A DNA stretch of 36,993 bases from Bradyrhizobium sp. SRL28 (GCF_018596315.1 NZ_JAHEAG010000048.1:1-36993), one strand, 5' to 3'; counted from the first letter of the stretch, positions 1 through 7,980 are shown. Notes: a model not told the origin generated them from the letters alone. Numbers and translations: made by a program.

Positions 1-1191
1 GAGTCCTCTGCCATTGTCCGCAATGCAGATGATGATGTGGCCGCCCTCGTGATAGGCGGACAGCCTGATCGTGCCCTGCTCGCCCTTGCCGCTGGCCAGC
101 CGCTCGGCCGGGGTCTCCAGGCCGTGGTCGGCGGAGTTGCGCACCATGTGCGTCAACGGATCCTTGATCAGGTCGAGCACTTGCCGATCAAGTTCGGTGT
201 CAGCGCCGTGCATCTCCAGTTCAATCTGCTTGCCGAGTTCGCCGGAGAGGTCGCGGACGATGCGCGGCAGCTTCTGCCAGGCATTGCCGATCGGCTGCAT
301 CCGCGTCTTCATGACGCCTTCCTGCAGTTCGGCGGTGACGTTGGAGAGCCGCTGCAGCGGCACCTTGAACTCGGTGTCCTCGTTGCGGCGGGAGATTTCC
401 AGCAGCTGGTTGCGGGTCAACACCAGCTCGGAGACCATGGTCATCAGATGTTCGAGCGTGTCGACGTTGACGCGGATCGACTGGTTGGCGATCTTGTCGG
501 CTTCCTGAACGTCGGTGTCGGCGACAGCGGCGCGCTTGGCAGGCTTTGCCTTGGTGGCTTCCTTGGCGACTTCCTTGGCTTCCGGCTCGGGCGCGGCCGG
601 CTTGGCGGCGGGCGCGGGCTTCGGCGCAGGAGCTATTTCGGTCTCGGTCTCGCGGAAGGCGCGCTCGAGGTCGTCGAGCGAGACCTCGCCGGGACGAAGC
701 TGGCGTTCCAGCACCTGGTCGACCAGCGTGCCTTTGACGACTTCCTGGGTGATCGCGGGCTGCACCGGGGGTGCGGCGACCACGGGGACCGGCGCGGCAA
801 CCGGCTCGGCATGCTTGGCGCCTTCGGCCATCGCATGCAGCTTCTCGATCAGATCTTCGTCGGTGCCTTCGGGCTCGGTCTCGGTGGCTTCAAGGCCGGC
901 GAGGATTTCCTTGATGCGGTCGATGCTGCTCAAGATCAGCGTCACGGCTTCGGCCTTGACCGGCATGCCGTCGCGGAATTTGCCCATCAAGGTCTCGCCG
1001 GCATGGGCCAGCGCTTCCAGCCTCGGCAATCCTAAGAAGCCGCAGGTGCCCTTGATGGTGTGGACCAGGCGGAAGATGTTATCGAGGATCTTCGCGTCGC
1101 TCGGGTCCTGCTCGAACCGCACCAACTGATTGTCGACCGTATCCAGGCTCTCGCTGGTTTCGGTCAAAAACTCCCGCAACAAATCATCCAT
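1..1191 (-). CDS. cheA: Chemotaxis histidine kinase CheA (3' end beyond the window)
   Basis: This cytoplasmic kinase phosphorylates CheY and CheB in response to chemoreceptor arrays. The 397 codons visible translate from ATG 1191 (MDDLLREFLTETSESL). They contain the P1 phosphotransfer domain with the phospho-acceptor His44 in HTIKGTCGFLGL. A long Ala/Pro/Lys-rich linker (about residues 110-185) follows, and I see no clear P2 domain in it. Next come the P3 dimerisation helices (VNVDTLEHLMTMVSELVLTR) and the start of the P4 ATPase domain, with the N-box HMVRNSADHGLE and the G1 box ADNGRGL running into the left edge. The rest of P4 and the CheW-like domain must lie outside. It is transcribed in the same direction as chpT, 192 bp downstream of it. 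The family assignment is very secure. Confidence 0.97.
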   Translation of the reverse strand, partial: MDDLLREFLTETSESLDTVDNQLVRFEQDPSDAKILDNIFRLVHTIKGTCGFLGLPRLEALAHAGETLMGKFRDGMPVKAEAVTLILSSIDRIKEILAGLEATETEPEGTDEDLIEKLHAMAEGAKHAEPVAAPVPVVAAPPVQPAITQEVVKGTLVDQVLERQLRPGEVSLDDLERAFRETETEIAPAPKPAPAAKPAAPEPEAKEVAKEATKAKPAKRAAVADTDVQEADKIANQSIRVNVDTLEHLMTMVSELVLTRNQLLEISRRNEDTEFKVPLQRLSNVTAELQEGVMKTRMQPIGNAWQKLPRIVRDLSGELGKQIELEMHGADTELDRQVLDLIKDPLTHMVRNSADHGLETPAERLASGKGEQGTIRLSAYHEGGHIIICIADNGRGL

Positions 1192-1383
1192 GAAACTGGC
1201 CTTCGTACGCACCGGCACGCGACATCGACGCGCCTTACGGAACATGGCCAGCTTCTATGCAAAGCGTTTAATATTGGTTGCTCAAATGGAAAAGAACGGG
1301 ATCAACAAAGAGATAAGCGGCTGAAATGAATTCTGCCGCTCGTTTTAAACCGTTGGTTAACCATGTTTGCGCTTTTACGCGCT

Positions 1384-2034
1384 TCAGGCCGCGGTAACGA
1401 CCACCTTTTCCCCGTCGGGCGCAAGCGTCACGCTCAGCCCGCAGGCCTGCGCCAACAGCCGCGTATAGTAAGGCTGCACCGCATGCGCATCGACGGAAGC
1501 CGTCGAATTCACGCTCAAGAGATCAGCGATGTTCTGCGGCAGGCGGGCGTTCAGGCCGGAAGAAGTGACGCGAAAACTCATCGTCTCGCCGTCACCGATC
1601 GGATCGATCGTCAACGTGCCGCCGCGCGGGATCGTCTGCTGCGCAATGATCAGCATGTTCAACAGCAGCTTGACGCGGTTCTTCGGCAGCAACAGCCGCG
1701 GCAGATTCCAGGTGATGGTGATCTTGCCGTCCTCGATGTGGCCGCGCGCCATGGTCTGCGCATCGCCGAGATCGATCTGCGCGCCCGCCGATCCCGCAGC
1801 TCCAAACGCCAGGCGGCAGAACTGCAAACGTGCGGAGGCGGTCTTGGCGCTCTTGCGGATCAGATCGAGCGCGAAATCGCGGTCTTCGGGCTTCGGGTTG
1901 TCGTCAAGCACCTCAAGCCCATTGACGATGGCGCCAACCGGGCTGATGAGATCGTGACAGACGCGCGAACACAACAGCGCCGCGAGTTCGAGGGCATCGG
2001 GAGCCGGACCGGGAGACGAAGTGCCAGACATCAT
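1384..2034 (-). CDS. chpT: Histidine phosphotransferase ChpT
   Basis: ChpT relays phosphate from the hybrid kinase CckA to CtrA and CpdR in the alphaproteobacterial cell-cycle phosphorelay. The protein has the family layout: an N-terminal dimerising helix with LCSRVCHDLISPVGAI, where the His of CHDL is the phospho-acceptor, then a degenerate ATPase-like domain that does not bind ATP. Length is about 216 residues, normal for ChpT. The open frame extends upstream, but two adjacent ATGs at 2034 and 2031, preceded by AGGAA, are the likely start. Placement next to cheA is compatible with control of motility by CtrA, but that link is an inference. Confidence 0.9.
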   Translation of the reverse strand: MMSGTSSPGPAPDALELAALLCSRVCHDLISPVGAIVNGLEVLDDNPKPEDRDFALDLIRKSAKTASARLQFCRLAFGAAGSAGAQIDLGDAQTMARGHIEDGKITITWNLPRLLLPKNRVKLLLNMLIIAQQTIPRGGTLTIDPIGDGETMSFRVTSSGLNARLPQNIADLLSVNSTASVDAHAVQPYYTRLLAQACGLSVTLAPDGEKVVVTAA

Positions 2035-2181
2035 GGGTTCCTGGAAAGCCGCCGAATCGCAAATTGCTGGCGGGCAGTTACGAATCACGCGTGCTTATCG
2101 GTTTGATACACTGCGCAGCCCCCTGCTGCCAGCATGGGGCGGCAATGGTAAGGCAGGACGAACAGCAAATAGGCCTGGCTC

Positions 2182-3006
2182 ATGAATGAGGCACATCCAC
2201 CCGCACTCGACCGCGATGCCGCCGCCGCGCTGATCGAACCGCTGACCGACATCCTGATCCGGGCCAGCGCCGCCATCCTTGCCGTCAACCGTTCCGCCAT
2301 GAAAGTCGACGGCAAGACCGACGGCTCGCCGGTAACGGAGGCCGATCTGGCGGCCGACCGAATCATCGCCGAGGGCCTTGCGCAGGTGGCGCCCGAAATA
2401 CCGTCGCTGTCGGAAGAGCGCACCCAGTCCACTGTGCTGCCCTTTAAGGAAAGCTTCTTCCTGATCGACCCGCTGGACGGCACCAAGGAATTCGTCGCGG
2501 GCCGCAACGAATTCACCGTCAATCTGGCGCTGGTGACCCATGGAACACCGCTGCTCGGCATCGTCAGCGCGCCTGCGCTCGGGCTGATCTGGCGCGGCAT
2601 TGTCGGCCGCGGCGCGGAACGGCTGACGCTTGGCAAGGGCAAACCGCTGATCGAACAGATTCGCACCCGCCCTTGCCCGGCGCCCGGCCAGCCGTGGACG
2701 GTCGCGGTCAGCCGCTCGCATGGCGATGCCAGGACCGAAGCCTTTATTGCCGAAAGGCCGGGCGCGGTACGGTGCGAACTCGGCTCGGCGGTCAAATTCG
2801 GCCGCGTGGCCGAAGGTGGGGTCGATATCTATCCGCGGCTGTCGCCGACCTCGGAATGGGACGTGGCCGCGGGCCAGGCCGTCGTTGCGGCCGCCGGCGG
2901 CCGGATCACGGATTCAAGCGGCGCGGCGCTGGTTTTTGGCACCGGGCGGAAGGACTTCATCGTTCCGGAATTCATCGCCTGGGGCGATCCGAACGCGGCA
3001 ATTTGA
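2182..3006 (+). CDS. cysQ: 3'(2'),5'-bisphosphate nucleotidase CysQ
   Basis: This cytoplasmic Mg-dependent phosphatase of the inositol monophosphatase superfamily hydrolyses 3'-phosphoadenosine 5'-phosphate (PAP), a by-product of sulfate assimilation, to AMP. At 274 residues it is a full-length member. The metal-binding motif LIDPLDGTKEF is present (about residues 94-104), with the upstream acidic SLSEE segment and the C-terminal PTSEWDVAAGQAV motif. TDGSPVTEADL near residue 46 is also characteristic. It starts at ATG 2182, divergent from chpT. A REP-type palindrome follows its stop codon. Confidence 0.93.
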   Translation: MNEAHPPALDRDAAAALIEPLTDILIRASAAILAVNRSAMKVDGKTDGSPVTEADLAADRIIAEGLAQVAPEIPSLSEERTQSTVLPFKESFFLIDPLDGTKEFVAGRNEFTVNLALVTHGTPLLGIVSAPALGLIWRGIVGRGAERLTLGKGKPLIEQIRTRPCPAPGQPWTVAVSRSHGDARTEAFIAERPGAVRCELGSAVKFGRVAEGGVDIYPRLSPTSEWDVAAGQAVVAAAGGRITDSSGAALVFGTGRKDFIVPEFIAWGDPNAAI

Positions 3007-3010
3007 GTTT

Positions 3011-3116
3011 CGTAGCCCGGGCCAGCGAAGCGACCCCGGGACCAGCGGTAACAAAACCAACGGATATTCCATTTGGCTGGCACCGCCCCGGGGTCGCTGC
3101 GCTCGCCCGGGCTACG
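3011..3116. repeat. REP-type palindromic element
   Basis: Two 30-bp arms (3011-3040 and 3087-3116) are inverted copies of each other with 28 of 30 positions matching, separated by 46 bp. Each arm has the form cgtagcccggg...cgaccccggg. It lies between the convergent cysQ and YHS-protein genes, a usual site for REP/BIME elements, and could act as a bidirectional transcription stop. Confidence 0.88.
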
Positions 3117-3127
3117 GCCGCTCGCAA

Positions 3128-3652
3128 CTACTGCGCGAGCCCTCGCTCCAGCACCGGCCAGCGCGCGAGCGCATCTTTCAGGAAACGCTGTGGCTCGGCG
3201 GCGAACGCATCGCGGTTTTTCTCGTGGCCGAACAGATAGAGCCGCTGGCCCGCGACCACCCAAAAGCGCGGGTTGCCCGCATAGGTTACCCCTCGTCCCA
3301 CATCGACCGGGTCGTAGCCGCCGAACTGCGGCCCGTAGATCTCCGGATGCGCCACGAAAGAGGCACGGTTGCCTTGGTTGCGAAAACGCCAGATGGCGCC
3401 GGCTCCGCGGGCTTCGAAGTCGGGCAACCCTTGGGCTGCCATGGATTCCGTGAAATAGGCGACGGGATCGAAGCCCTCGATGGCGAGCCCGGAATAGCGG
3501 TTCACCACCACCCGCTCGGTGGTCGCAGCCCGCGCGGCAAAATCAAGGCTGAGCGCAGCAAAAAAGCCTGCCAATAAGGCAAAAAGGGCTATTCCGGGGC
3601 GCGAACCGTATCTTTCCTGCCGTTGTGCCGTCATAGTTGGTGCCGATAACAT
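3128..3652 (-). CDS. Exported YHS domain-containing protein
   Basis: A 174-residue protein with an N-terminal hydrophobic segment (about residues 20-42, ending in AARA before TTERV) that looks like a Sec signal peptide, so the mature protein is probably periplasmic. The rest is a YHS-family domain: YSGLAIEGFDPVAYF, then FEARGAGAIWRFRNQGNRASF and a C-terminal FAAEPQRFLKDALARWPVL. YHS domains are often linked to metal binding, but the short Cys-containing YHS motif is not evident here. The substrate is unknown. ATG 3634 is an alternative start, since neither has a strong ribosome binding site. It is convergent with cysQ. Confidence 0.85.
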   Translation of the reverse strand: MLSAPTMTAQRQERYGSRPGIALFALLAGFFAALSLDFAARAATTERVVVNRYSGLAIEGFDPVAYFTESMAAQGLPDFEARGAGAIWRFRNQGNRASFVAHPEIYGPQFGGYDPVDVGRGVTYAGNPRFWVVAGQRLYLFGHEKNRDAFAAEPQRFLKDALARWPVLERGLAQ

Positions 3653-3745
3653 GCGAGTCGAGGGGACACTGGGCGCAACCTAGAGCCAAGCTTGTTGGCG
3701 TCAGGTTAAGGCGGCGGCCAGAATTTCGATGCCAGGGGTTCTTTC

Positions 3746-4381
3746 ATGACGTTTGCTACACGCCTTGCCGCGGTGACGTTTGCCGCGCTGATGTGCTGGA
3801 CCGCGCAGGCTTCCGCGCAGCAGCCGCAGCAGGCACCATATCCGCAGCAGCAGCCGCAGCCGGCGCCCTATCCGCCGCCGCAACGCCAGGCCGGGCCTGA
3901 GACCTTTGGACCGGACGAACTGGTTTCGGCCGGGCACAAGTTCTTTGGCAACGTCTCGCGCGGGCTTGCCTCGGTCATCGAGCGCGCGGTCAGCCAATGG
4001 GGCCTTCCCAACGGCTATGTGCTCGGCGAGGAAGGCTCAGGCGCTTTTGTGGCGGGCCTGCGGTATGGCGAAGGCACGCTCTACACCAAGAACGCCGGCG
4101 ACTTGCGGGTCTACTGGCAGGGACCGTCGGTCGGCTTCGACTGGGGCGGCGACGGCGCGCGCACCATGACGCTGGTCTACAACCTGCCCGCGACCAACGC
4201 GATCTATCAGCGCTTCGTCGGCATCGACGGCTCCGCCTATATCATCGGTGGCTTCGGCATGACCGCGCTGACCGCCAACAACATCGTGCTGGTGCCGATC
4301 CGCTCCGGCATCGGACTGCGGCTCGGCGCCAATGTCGGCTATCTCAAATATACCCCGCGCGCGACCTGGAACCCTTTCTGA
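3746..4381 (+). CDS. eipA: DUF1134 / EipA-family envelope protein
   Basis: The 211-residue product has a Sec signal peptide (residues 1-24, cut after ASA) and a Gln/Pro-rich linker (residues 25-50). The remainder matches the DUF1134 family, with GYVLGEEGSGAFVAGLRYGEG, a VGFDWGGDGARTMTLVYNLP segment and the C-terminal RLGANVGYLKYT. In Brucella the family member EipA is a periplasmic beta-barrel protein needed for envelope integrity (established knowledge). The same role here is inferred from family membership. An AGGGG ribosome site precedes ATG 3746. A membrane-anchored coiled-coil protein follows 129 bp downstream in the same direction. Confidence 0.88.
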   Translation: MTFATRLAAVTFAALMCWTAQASAQQPQQAPYPQQQPQPAPYPPPQRQAGPETFGPDELVSAGHKFFGNVSRGLASVIERAVSQWGLPNGYVLGEEGSGAFVAGLRYGEGTLYTKNAGDLRVYWQGPSVGFDWGGDGARTMTLVYNLPATNAIYQRFVGIDGSAYIIGGFGMTALTANNIVLVPIRSGIGLRLGANVGYLKYTPRATWNPF

Positions 4382-4510
4382 GCCAGTTTCCGGGCATCGA
4401 CGCGCGTCTTCCCCAGGCGGATTCAGGTTAACGCGGCATTGGGCTGGCGTGGCCACGGCCGGGCGTGGCATTGTGATTAACGAATCCTTGTCTGTGCGGA
4501 GTAACCATCG

Positions 4511-5791
4511 ATGATCGAACCGATCATGTACCTGGCGATCGGTTTTCTGGTCTCCATGCTGTTCGGTCTGATGATCGTGCCGCTGGTGCATAACCGTGCG
4601 GTGCGGCTGACGACGCGGCGGCTCGAGGCGGCAACCCCGCTGTCGATGGCCGAAATCCAGGCCGACAAGGACCAGTTGCGCGCGGAATTCGCGATGTCGG
4701 CGCGACGGCTCGAAATGAATGTCGAGCAGCTCAAGAACAAGACCACGAGCCAGCTCGCCGAACTCGGCAAGAAGAGCGACGCGATCAACCGCATGAAGAT
4801 CGAACTCGGCGAAAAGAACGCCACGATCTTTTCGCTCGAAGCGCGCGAGAAGGCGGTGAAGGAGCAGTTGCGCGCCACCGAAGAGGAATTCGCGGCCAAG
4901 ACCGAGATGCTGCGCGGCGCCGAGCAGGCGCTGACCGACAAGCAGGCCGAGCTCGCCAGGATCAATCACGAATTGAATGATCGTGCGATGACGGCGGACA
5001 GCCGCCAGGTCGAGCTGGTCGCGGTGCGCACGCAGATCGAGGAACTGAAGGGCCGCGTCGGCGAGGCCGAAAAGGAATTTTCGACGACGCAGACTCGCCT
5101 CGCCCAGGAGCGCTCCGAGTCGGAGCGCGCGACGCACGATCTGAGCGAAGCGCGCAGCCGCGTCGAAAACCTGAGCCAACGCGTCACCGATCTCGACCGG
5201 CAATTGATCGTCCAGGTCAAGGAAGCCGAGATGCTCGGCAATCGCGTCAACGACCTCGAAGCGCGGCTGGCGATGCAAGGCAAGATCCTCGCCGAGCGCG
5301 AATACGAAAACAACCAGCTCCGACAGGCGAACGAAAACACCGAACGTGCCGCACGCGAATTGCGCGAGGAGATCGCGGCGACGAACGGCGGCAAATCGCC
5401 GATCGTCGAGAAATTGCGCAGCGAGAAAGCCGCGGTCGAGGAGCAGCTTCGTGTCGCCCGCGACGAACGCGCCAAACTGCAGCGTGACATCAACGCGATC
5501 CAGCAGCAGGCCGAAAGCTCGTGGCAGACCGAGCGGATGGAAAACGCGCTATTGCGCGAGCGCATCAACGACATCGCCGCCGAGGTCGCCAAGCTCGCCA
5601 TGCAGCTCGAAGGCCCCAATTCGGCGATCGAGGCCATGCTGGCCGCGGAACCGGCCGTGCCGAAGACCCCGGCCAAGCCCGCCAATGACGTCGCCGGCAC
5701 CGCAGCTGTATCGGAAGGCGGCGGGACGCTGGCCGAACGCATCCGGGCGCTGCAGTCCCACGCATCGCGAGCCCGTCAGCAGGGGGCGTAA
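4511..5791 (+). CDS. Membrane-anchored coiled-coil protein of unknown function
   Basis: I do not recognise a named family. The 426-residue product begins with one membrane-spanning segment (residues 5-27, IMYLAIGFLVSMLFGLMIVP). A very long heptad-patterned coiled coil follows (about residues 45-370) that is rich in Glu, Arg, Ala and Gln. It ends in an Ala/Pro-rich tail and a short basic helix. The expected topology is an N-terminal anchor with a long cytoplasmic rod, resembling scaffold-type proteins. GGAG precedes ATG 4511 by 9 bases. It lies downstream of the eipA homologue in the same orientation, so an envelope-linked structural role is possible but unproven. Confidence 0.85.
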   Translation: MIEPIMYLAIGFLVSMLFGLMIVPLVHNRAVRLTTRRLEAATPLSMAEIQADKDQLRAEFAMSARRLEMNVEQLKNKTTSQLAELGKKSDAINRMKIELGEKNATIFSLEAREKAVKEQLRATEEEFAAKTEMLRGAEQALTDKQAELARINHELNDRAMTADSRQVELVAVRTQIEELKGRVGEAEKEFSTTQTRLAQERSESERATHDLSEARSRVENLSQRVTDLDRQLIVQVKEAEMLGNRVNDLEARLAMQGKILAEREYENNQLRQANENTERAARELREEIAATNGGKSPIVEKLRSEKAAVEEQLRVARDERAKLQRDINAIQQQAESSWQTERMENALLRERINDIAAEVAKLAMQLEGPNSAIEAMLAAEPAVPKTPAKPANDVAGTAAVSEGGGTLAERIRALQSHASRARQQGA

Positions 5792-5839
5792 TTCGCCCCG
5801 CTTCGTGCGAAATCGCGGCATTACGGCCCGACTGATCGC

Positions 5840-5869
5840 TTGACACCAGGGGCCCGTACTTCGTAAATC
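5840..5869 (+). promoter_or_regulatory. Likely sigma-70-type promoter of tRNA-Val
   Basis: A perfect -35 hexamer TTGACA (5840-5845) is followed after 18 bp by TAAATC (5864-5869). This places transcription start about 33 bases before the mature tRNA 5' end. Confidence 0.6.
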
Positions 5870-5908
5870 GCGGGCTCTGACGGGTCATATTGTTCGCCCA
5901 CATTTCCC

Positions 5909-5983
5909 GGACGCATAGCTCAGCGGGAGAGCGTTCCCTTCACACGGGAGAGGTCCAAGGTTCGATCCCTTGTGCGTCCACCA
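5909..5983 (+). tRNA. tRNA-Val (anticodon CAC)
   Basis: A complete cloverleaf can be drawn. The acceptor stem GGACGCA pairs with TGCGTCC. The D arm is GCTC/GAGC, the anticodon arm TTCCC/GGGAG with loop TTCACAC (anticodon CAC, reading GUG), and the T arm CAAGG-TTCGATC-CCTTG. CCA is encoded at 5981-5983. Its 3' part is the attachment site for the element that follows: the 51 bases from 5937 to 5987 recur exactly at 7908-7958, and a shorter relic lies at 15386-15417. Confidence 0.97.
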
Positions 5984-5987
5984 TTCA
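5937..5987 (+). repeat. attL: direct repeat copy 1 (tRNA-Val 3' part)
   Basis: A 51-bp sequence running from the anticodon arm through CCA and four bases beyond it (ATTCA end) is identical to 7908-7958. A direct repeat that regenerates the 3' part of a tRNA gene is the hallmark of tyrosine-recombinase integration. Confidence 0.93.
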
Positions 5988-6157
5988 AAAAATTGAAACT
6001 CCTCACAAATTTACGCCAGCTCTGGCACACCGAGAGCATCGAAGAGCTTTAAAGGGCGGAACAGGGTAGGAATATCCGTGCATGGCTGTGCATGATGTTC
6101 TTTATGCGTTGGCGTGCTTGGAGACCTAATTTGTAATCCATGGATTGCACGTGATCC

Positions 6158-6453
6158 GTGATCGAAGTTCGCGAAACACCTGAATTCACCCGCTGGCTGG
6201 CCGCCCTGAAAGATCAGCGCGCCGTCCTTCACATCGTTCGCCGGATCAGCCGCGTGGCTGCTGGAAACACCGGAGATGCGAAGTCAGTCGGCGGGTCGGT
6301 ATCCGAGCTTCGGATCGACCACGGCCCCGGATGCCGTCTCTACTTCACCCGTCGCAGACAGCCCTTGTTATCTTGCTCTGCGGTGGCGACAAGCGAACTC
6401 AGAGCCGGGACATTAGGAAGGCAATTGAGATCGCCGAGAAATTGGAGGACTAG
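6158..6453 (+). pseudogene. Frameshifted RelE/HigB-type addiction-module toxin
   Basis: Translation from GTG 6158 gives MIEVRETPEFTRWLAALKD and RIDHGPGCRLYFTRR, characteristic of the small HigB/RelE-like killer proteins of alphaproteobacteria. At about 6362 the frame must change by one base to continue with the family's C-terminus LVILLCGGDKRTQSRDI and KAIEIAEKLED, which ends at TAG 6451-6453, one base before the antitoxin ATG. In the uncorrected frame, translation runs into the antitoxin and makes an artificial 204-residue fusion. The toxin is therefore probably inactive through a one-base deletion. A sequencing error or a -1 frameshift at the CCC codon cannot be excluded from one sequence. 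Confidence 0.82.
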
Positions 6454-6454
6454 G

Positions 6455-6772
6455 ATGAAAGTCAGCAAACTTAAGAAATTCGACGCCGCCGAGCACCTTC
6501 GCACCCCGAAAGCTCGCGCGGAGTATCTGAGTCTCATTCTCGCTGACGGCGACCCTGCCGAAGTCCGTGACGCCCTCAATGTTGTTGCCAGAGCGCAGGG
6601 TATGAGCGAGGTCGCCAAGGCTGCCGGGGTAACTAGAGAGGGTCTTTATAAGACGCTTGGAGCGGGCGGCAACCCGGAGTTCGCGACCGTCATGCGGGTC
6701 ATCGGAGCTATGGGAATCCGCCTTTCGGCGCAGGCGGCGGATTCAAAGCGGAAGAAGCGTGCCGTGGCGTGA
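6455..6772 (+). CDS. HTH antitoxin of an addiction module (HigA-like)
   Basis: The 105-residue product starts at ATG 6455, one base after the intended toxin stop, so the two were translationally coupled. It has a helix-turn-helix region GMSEVAKAAGVTREGLYKTL, then NPEFATVMRVIGAMGIRLSA and a basic C-terminus KRKKRAVA. This is the layout of the addiction-module antidote proteins that pair with this toxin type. It would bind the toxin and autoregulate the operon. It appears intact although the toxin is broken. The recombinase fragment follows directly after its stop. Confidence 0.88.
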   Translation: MKVSKLKKFDAAEHLRTPKARAEYLSLILADGDPAEVRDALNVVARAQGMSEVAKAAGVTREGLYKTLGAGGNPEFATVMRVIGAMGIRLSAQAADSKRKKRAVA

Positions 6773-7237
6773 AGAGAGTTTGCGCGCCAGGTCTTTGACG
6801 TGGCTCCCTACACCGCCCGGCACACCGTCTCGACGCAGTTGGTTGTCGAGGGCGTTCATCCACACAAGAAGGATCAGATACTCGGCCACGCCGCCGACGA
6901 CATGAGCCGCCACTATACGCACGTTCCGCAGGACCCGTTGATCGAGGCCATCAGCAAGCTGCCGACGATTCGAGAATGGCTCGATCAAGATTGGATGCGA
7001 GAGCCGGTGAAGCTAGTCGGTCGCCGGGCGAAGACGCTGAAGAAGGCCGAGCGTCAGCCGGCGAAGCGGCGTTCGTGGTCTGGCAGTCCAACCGATCAGT
7101 GGCTTGATACTAGGGCCTGTCGGCTTCTGACGGTCAAGCTGATCGGTTACGCATTACCGCTTGTGACCCAATTCGGACTGGGTTTGCGATCGACGGTTCA
7201 AGGCGACCCGAAAATGAGTTTAAGTGGCTCAGTTTGA
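6773..7237 (+). pseudogene. C-terminal fragment of a tyrosine recombinase/integrase
   Basis: The frame carries the catalytic end of a phage-type integrase: APYTARHTVSTQLVVEG (the Arg-containing box), QILGHAADDMSRHYTHV with LGH and the nucleophilic Tyr in RHYTH, then ISKLPTIREWLDQDW. The N-terminal arm-binding and core-binding domains and the first catalytic Arg are missing, because the sequence directly upstream is the antitoxin gene. A GTG at 6800 opens the frame but is unlikely to be a true start. Residues after about 7080 look like read-through into non-coding sequence. It is probably the relic of the enzyme that inserted this element at the tRNA. Confidence 0.8.
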
Positions 7238-7290
7238 GTTTTTGCTGTATCTTATTGAGCCTTCTTCGCAACATGTGAGAGGAGGTTAGG

Positions 7291-7743
7291 ATGAACAAGT
7301 CCTTTGTCGCCGCCACTTTGATCGCGTTGGCAAGTTCTGCGATGGCTCAAGATGCGATGAAGGTGGTCAAGCCCGATGGGCTGACGTGGAAAGAGCATCC
7401 GGTCTTCAGGGGCGCGCAAACCGCCATCCTGATCGGTGACCCAACAAAGGCCGAGACGATCGTCCAGCGGGTGAAACTCCCGCCGAATTATAAAATTCCG
7501 CCGCACACTCATCCCTATTCCGAGGTCGTCACCGTGATGAGTGGCAGCTTTGGGAACGCCATGGGGGAAAAGTTTGATCCCTCGAAAGGCGAGACATTGA
7601 AGCCGGGCTCCGTCTTCGCGCTGCCGGCGAAGCACCCCCATTATGTTTGGACGACAAGCGAAGAAACGATCGTCCAAATTGTGTTCACTGGGCCGGGGGG
7701 CATCGAGTTCATCGATCCAGCCGACGATCCGCGCAAGAAGTAA
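7291..7743 (+). CDS. Periplasmic cupin-domain protein
   Basis: The 150-residue protein has a short Sec signal peptide (residues 1-20, ending SSAMAQ) and a single cupin barrel. The first cupin motif, PPHTHPYSEVVTVMSG, supplies His-His-Glu metal ligands, and a later His in PAKHPHYVWT fits the second motif. A metal-bound small-molecule enzyme or binding protein in the periplasm is likely, with substrate unknown. A strong AGGAGG ribosome site lies 6 bases before ATG 7291. A terminator follows at 7772. It is the only apparently intact cargo gene of the element other than the antitoxin. Confidence 0.88.
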   Translation: MNKSFVAATLIALASSAMAQDAMKVVKPDGLTWKEHPVFRGAQTAILIGDPTKAETIVQRVKLPPNYKIPPHTHPYSEVVTVMSGSFGNAMGEKFDPSKGETLKPGSVFALPAKHPHYVWTTSEETIVQIVFTGPGGIEFIDPADDPRKK

Positions 7744-7771
7744 AAACGAAGCGCCGAAGCATGAGTGATTC

Positions 7772-7801
7772 AGAGGCCGACTCAATCGGCGGCCTCTTTC
7801 T
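7772..7801 (+). terminator. Rho-independent terminator after the cupin gene
   Basis: AGAGGCC (7772-7778) pairs with GGCCTCT (7791-7797), followed by TTTC. It is 28 bp downstream of the cupin stop codon. Confidence 0.7.
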
Positions 7802-7907
7802 TCATTCCGGCACAGGCGCGATGTCGGCTGTTGGCCCATCTCGAACCTCCGCGTGAGGTCTGCTATCGAACTGCTATCAGGGGTACTGGACTTTTTTTGA
7901 CCCGCAA

Positions 7908-7958
7908 CCTTCACACGGGAGAGGTCCAAGGTTCGATCCCTTGTGCGTCCACCATTCA
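7908..7958 (+). repeat. attR: direct repeat copy 2 (tRNA-Val 3' part)
   Basis: The 51 bases match 5937-5987 exactly. The upstream part of the tRNA is absent, so this is a truncated copy and not a second gene. Confidence 0.93.
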
Positions 7959-7980
7959 GCCCCTGAAATATGGGGCTTTC
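7958..7980 (+). terminator. Probable original tRNA-Val terminator
   Basis: AGCCCC (7958-7963) and GGGGCT (7972-7977) form a hairpin with an 8-base loop, followed by TTC. It lies directly after the right repeat, where the terminator of the uninterrupted tRNA gene would be expected. The rest of 7744-8155, outside this, the upstream terminator and the repeat, shows no gene that I can support. Confidence 0.5.

Larger units (their letters stand above)
5988..7907 (+). mobile_element. Decayed tRNA-Val-integrated element (~1.9 kb)
   Basis: The segment between the two 51-bp repeats carries a frameshifted toxin, an intact antitoxin, the C-terminal stump of a tyrosine recombinase and a secreted cupin protein. 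The small size and broken integrase show that it is a remnant and not an active element. A short hairpin with following T residues (7958-7980) lies directly after the right repeat. It is probably the native tRNA terminator, displaced from the tRNA by the insertion. Confidence 0.85.

Noticed and set aside
37..1035. Plus-strand open frame (332 codons) at the left edge
   Set aside because: The minus strand encodes CheA with intact HPt, P3 and ATPase motifs; the plus frame is its antisense shadow.
4037..5278. Long minus-strand open frame (413 codons)
   Set aside because: It is antisense to the DUF1134 and coiled-coil genes, with low-complexity Arg/Leu/Asp/His composition and no recognisable motifs; it comes from high GC codon bias.
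6341..6380. Programmed -1 ribosomal frameshift in the toxin
   Set aside because: A slip at CCC would restore the frame, but there is no classical slippery heptamer or evident downstream structure; a plain one-base deletion is simpler.
7908..7958. Second tRNA-Val gene
   Set aside because: Only the anticodon-arm-to-CCA part is present; the acceptor 5' strand and D arm are absent.
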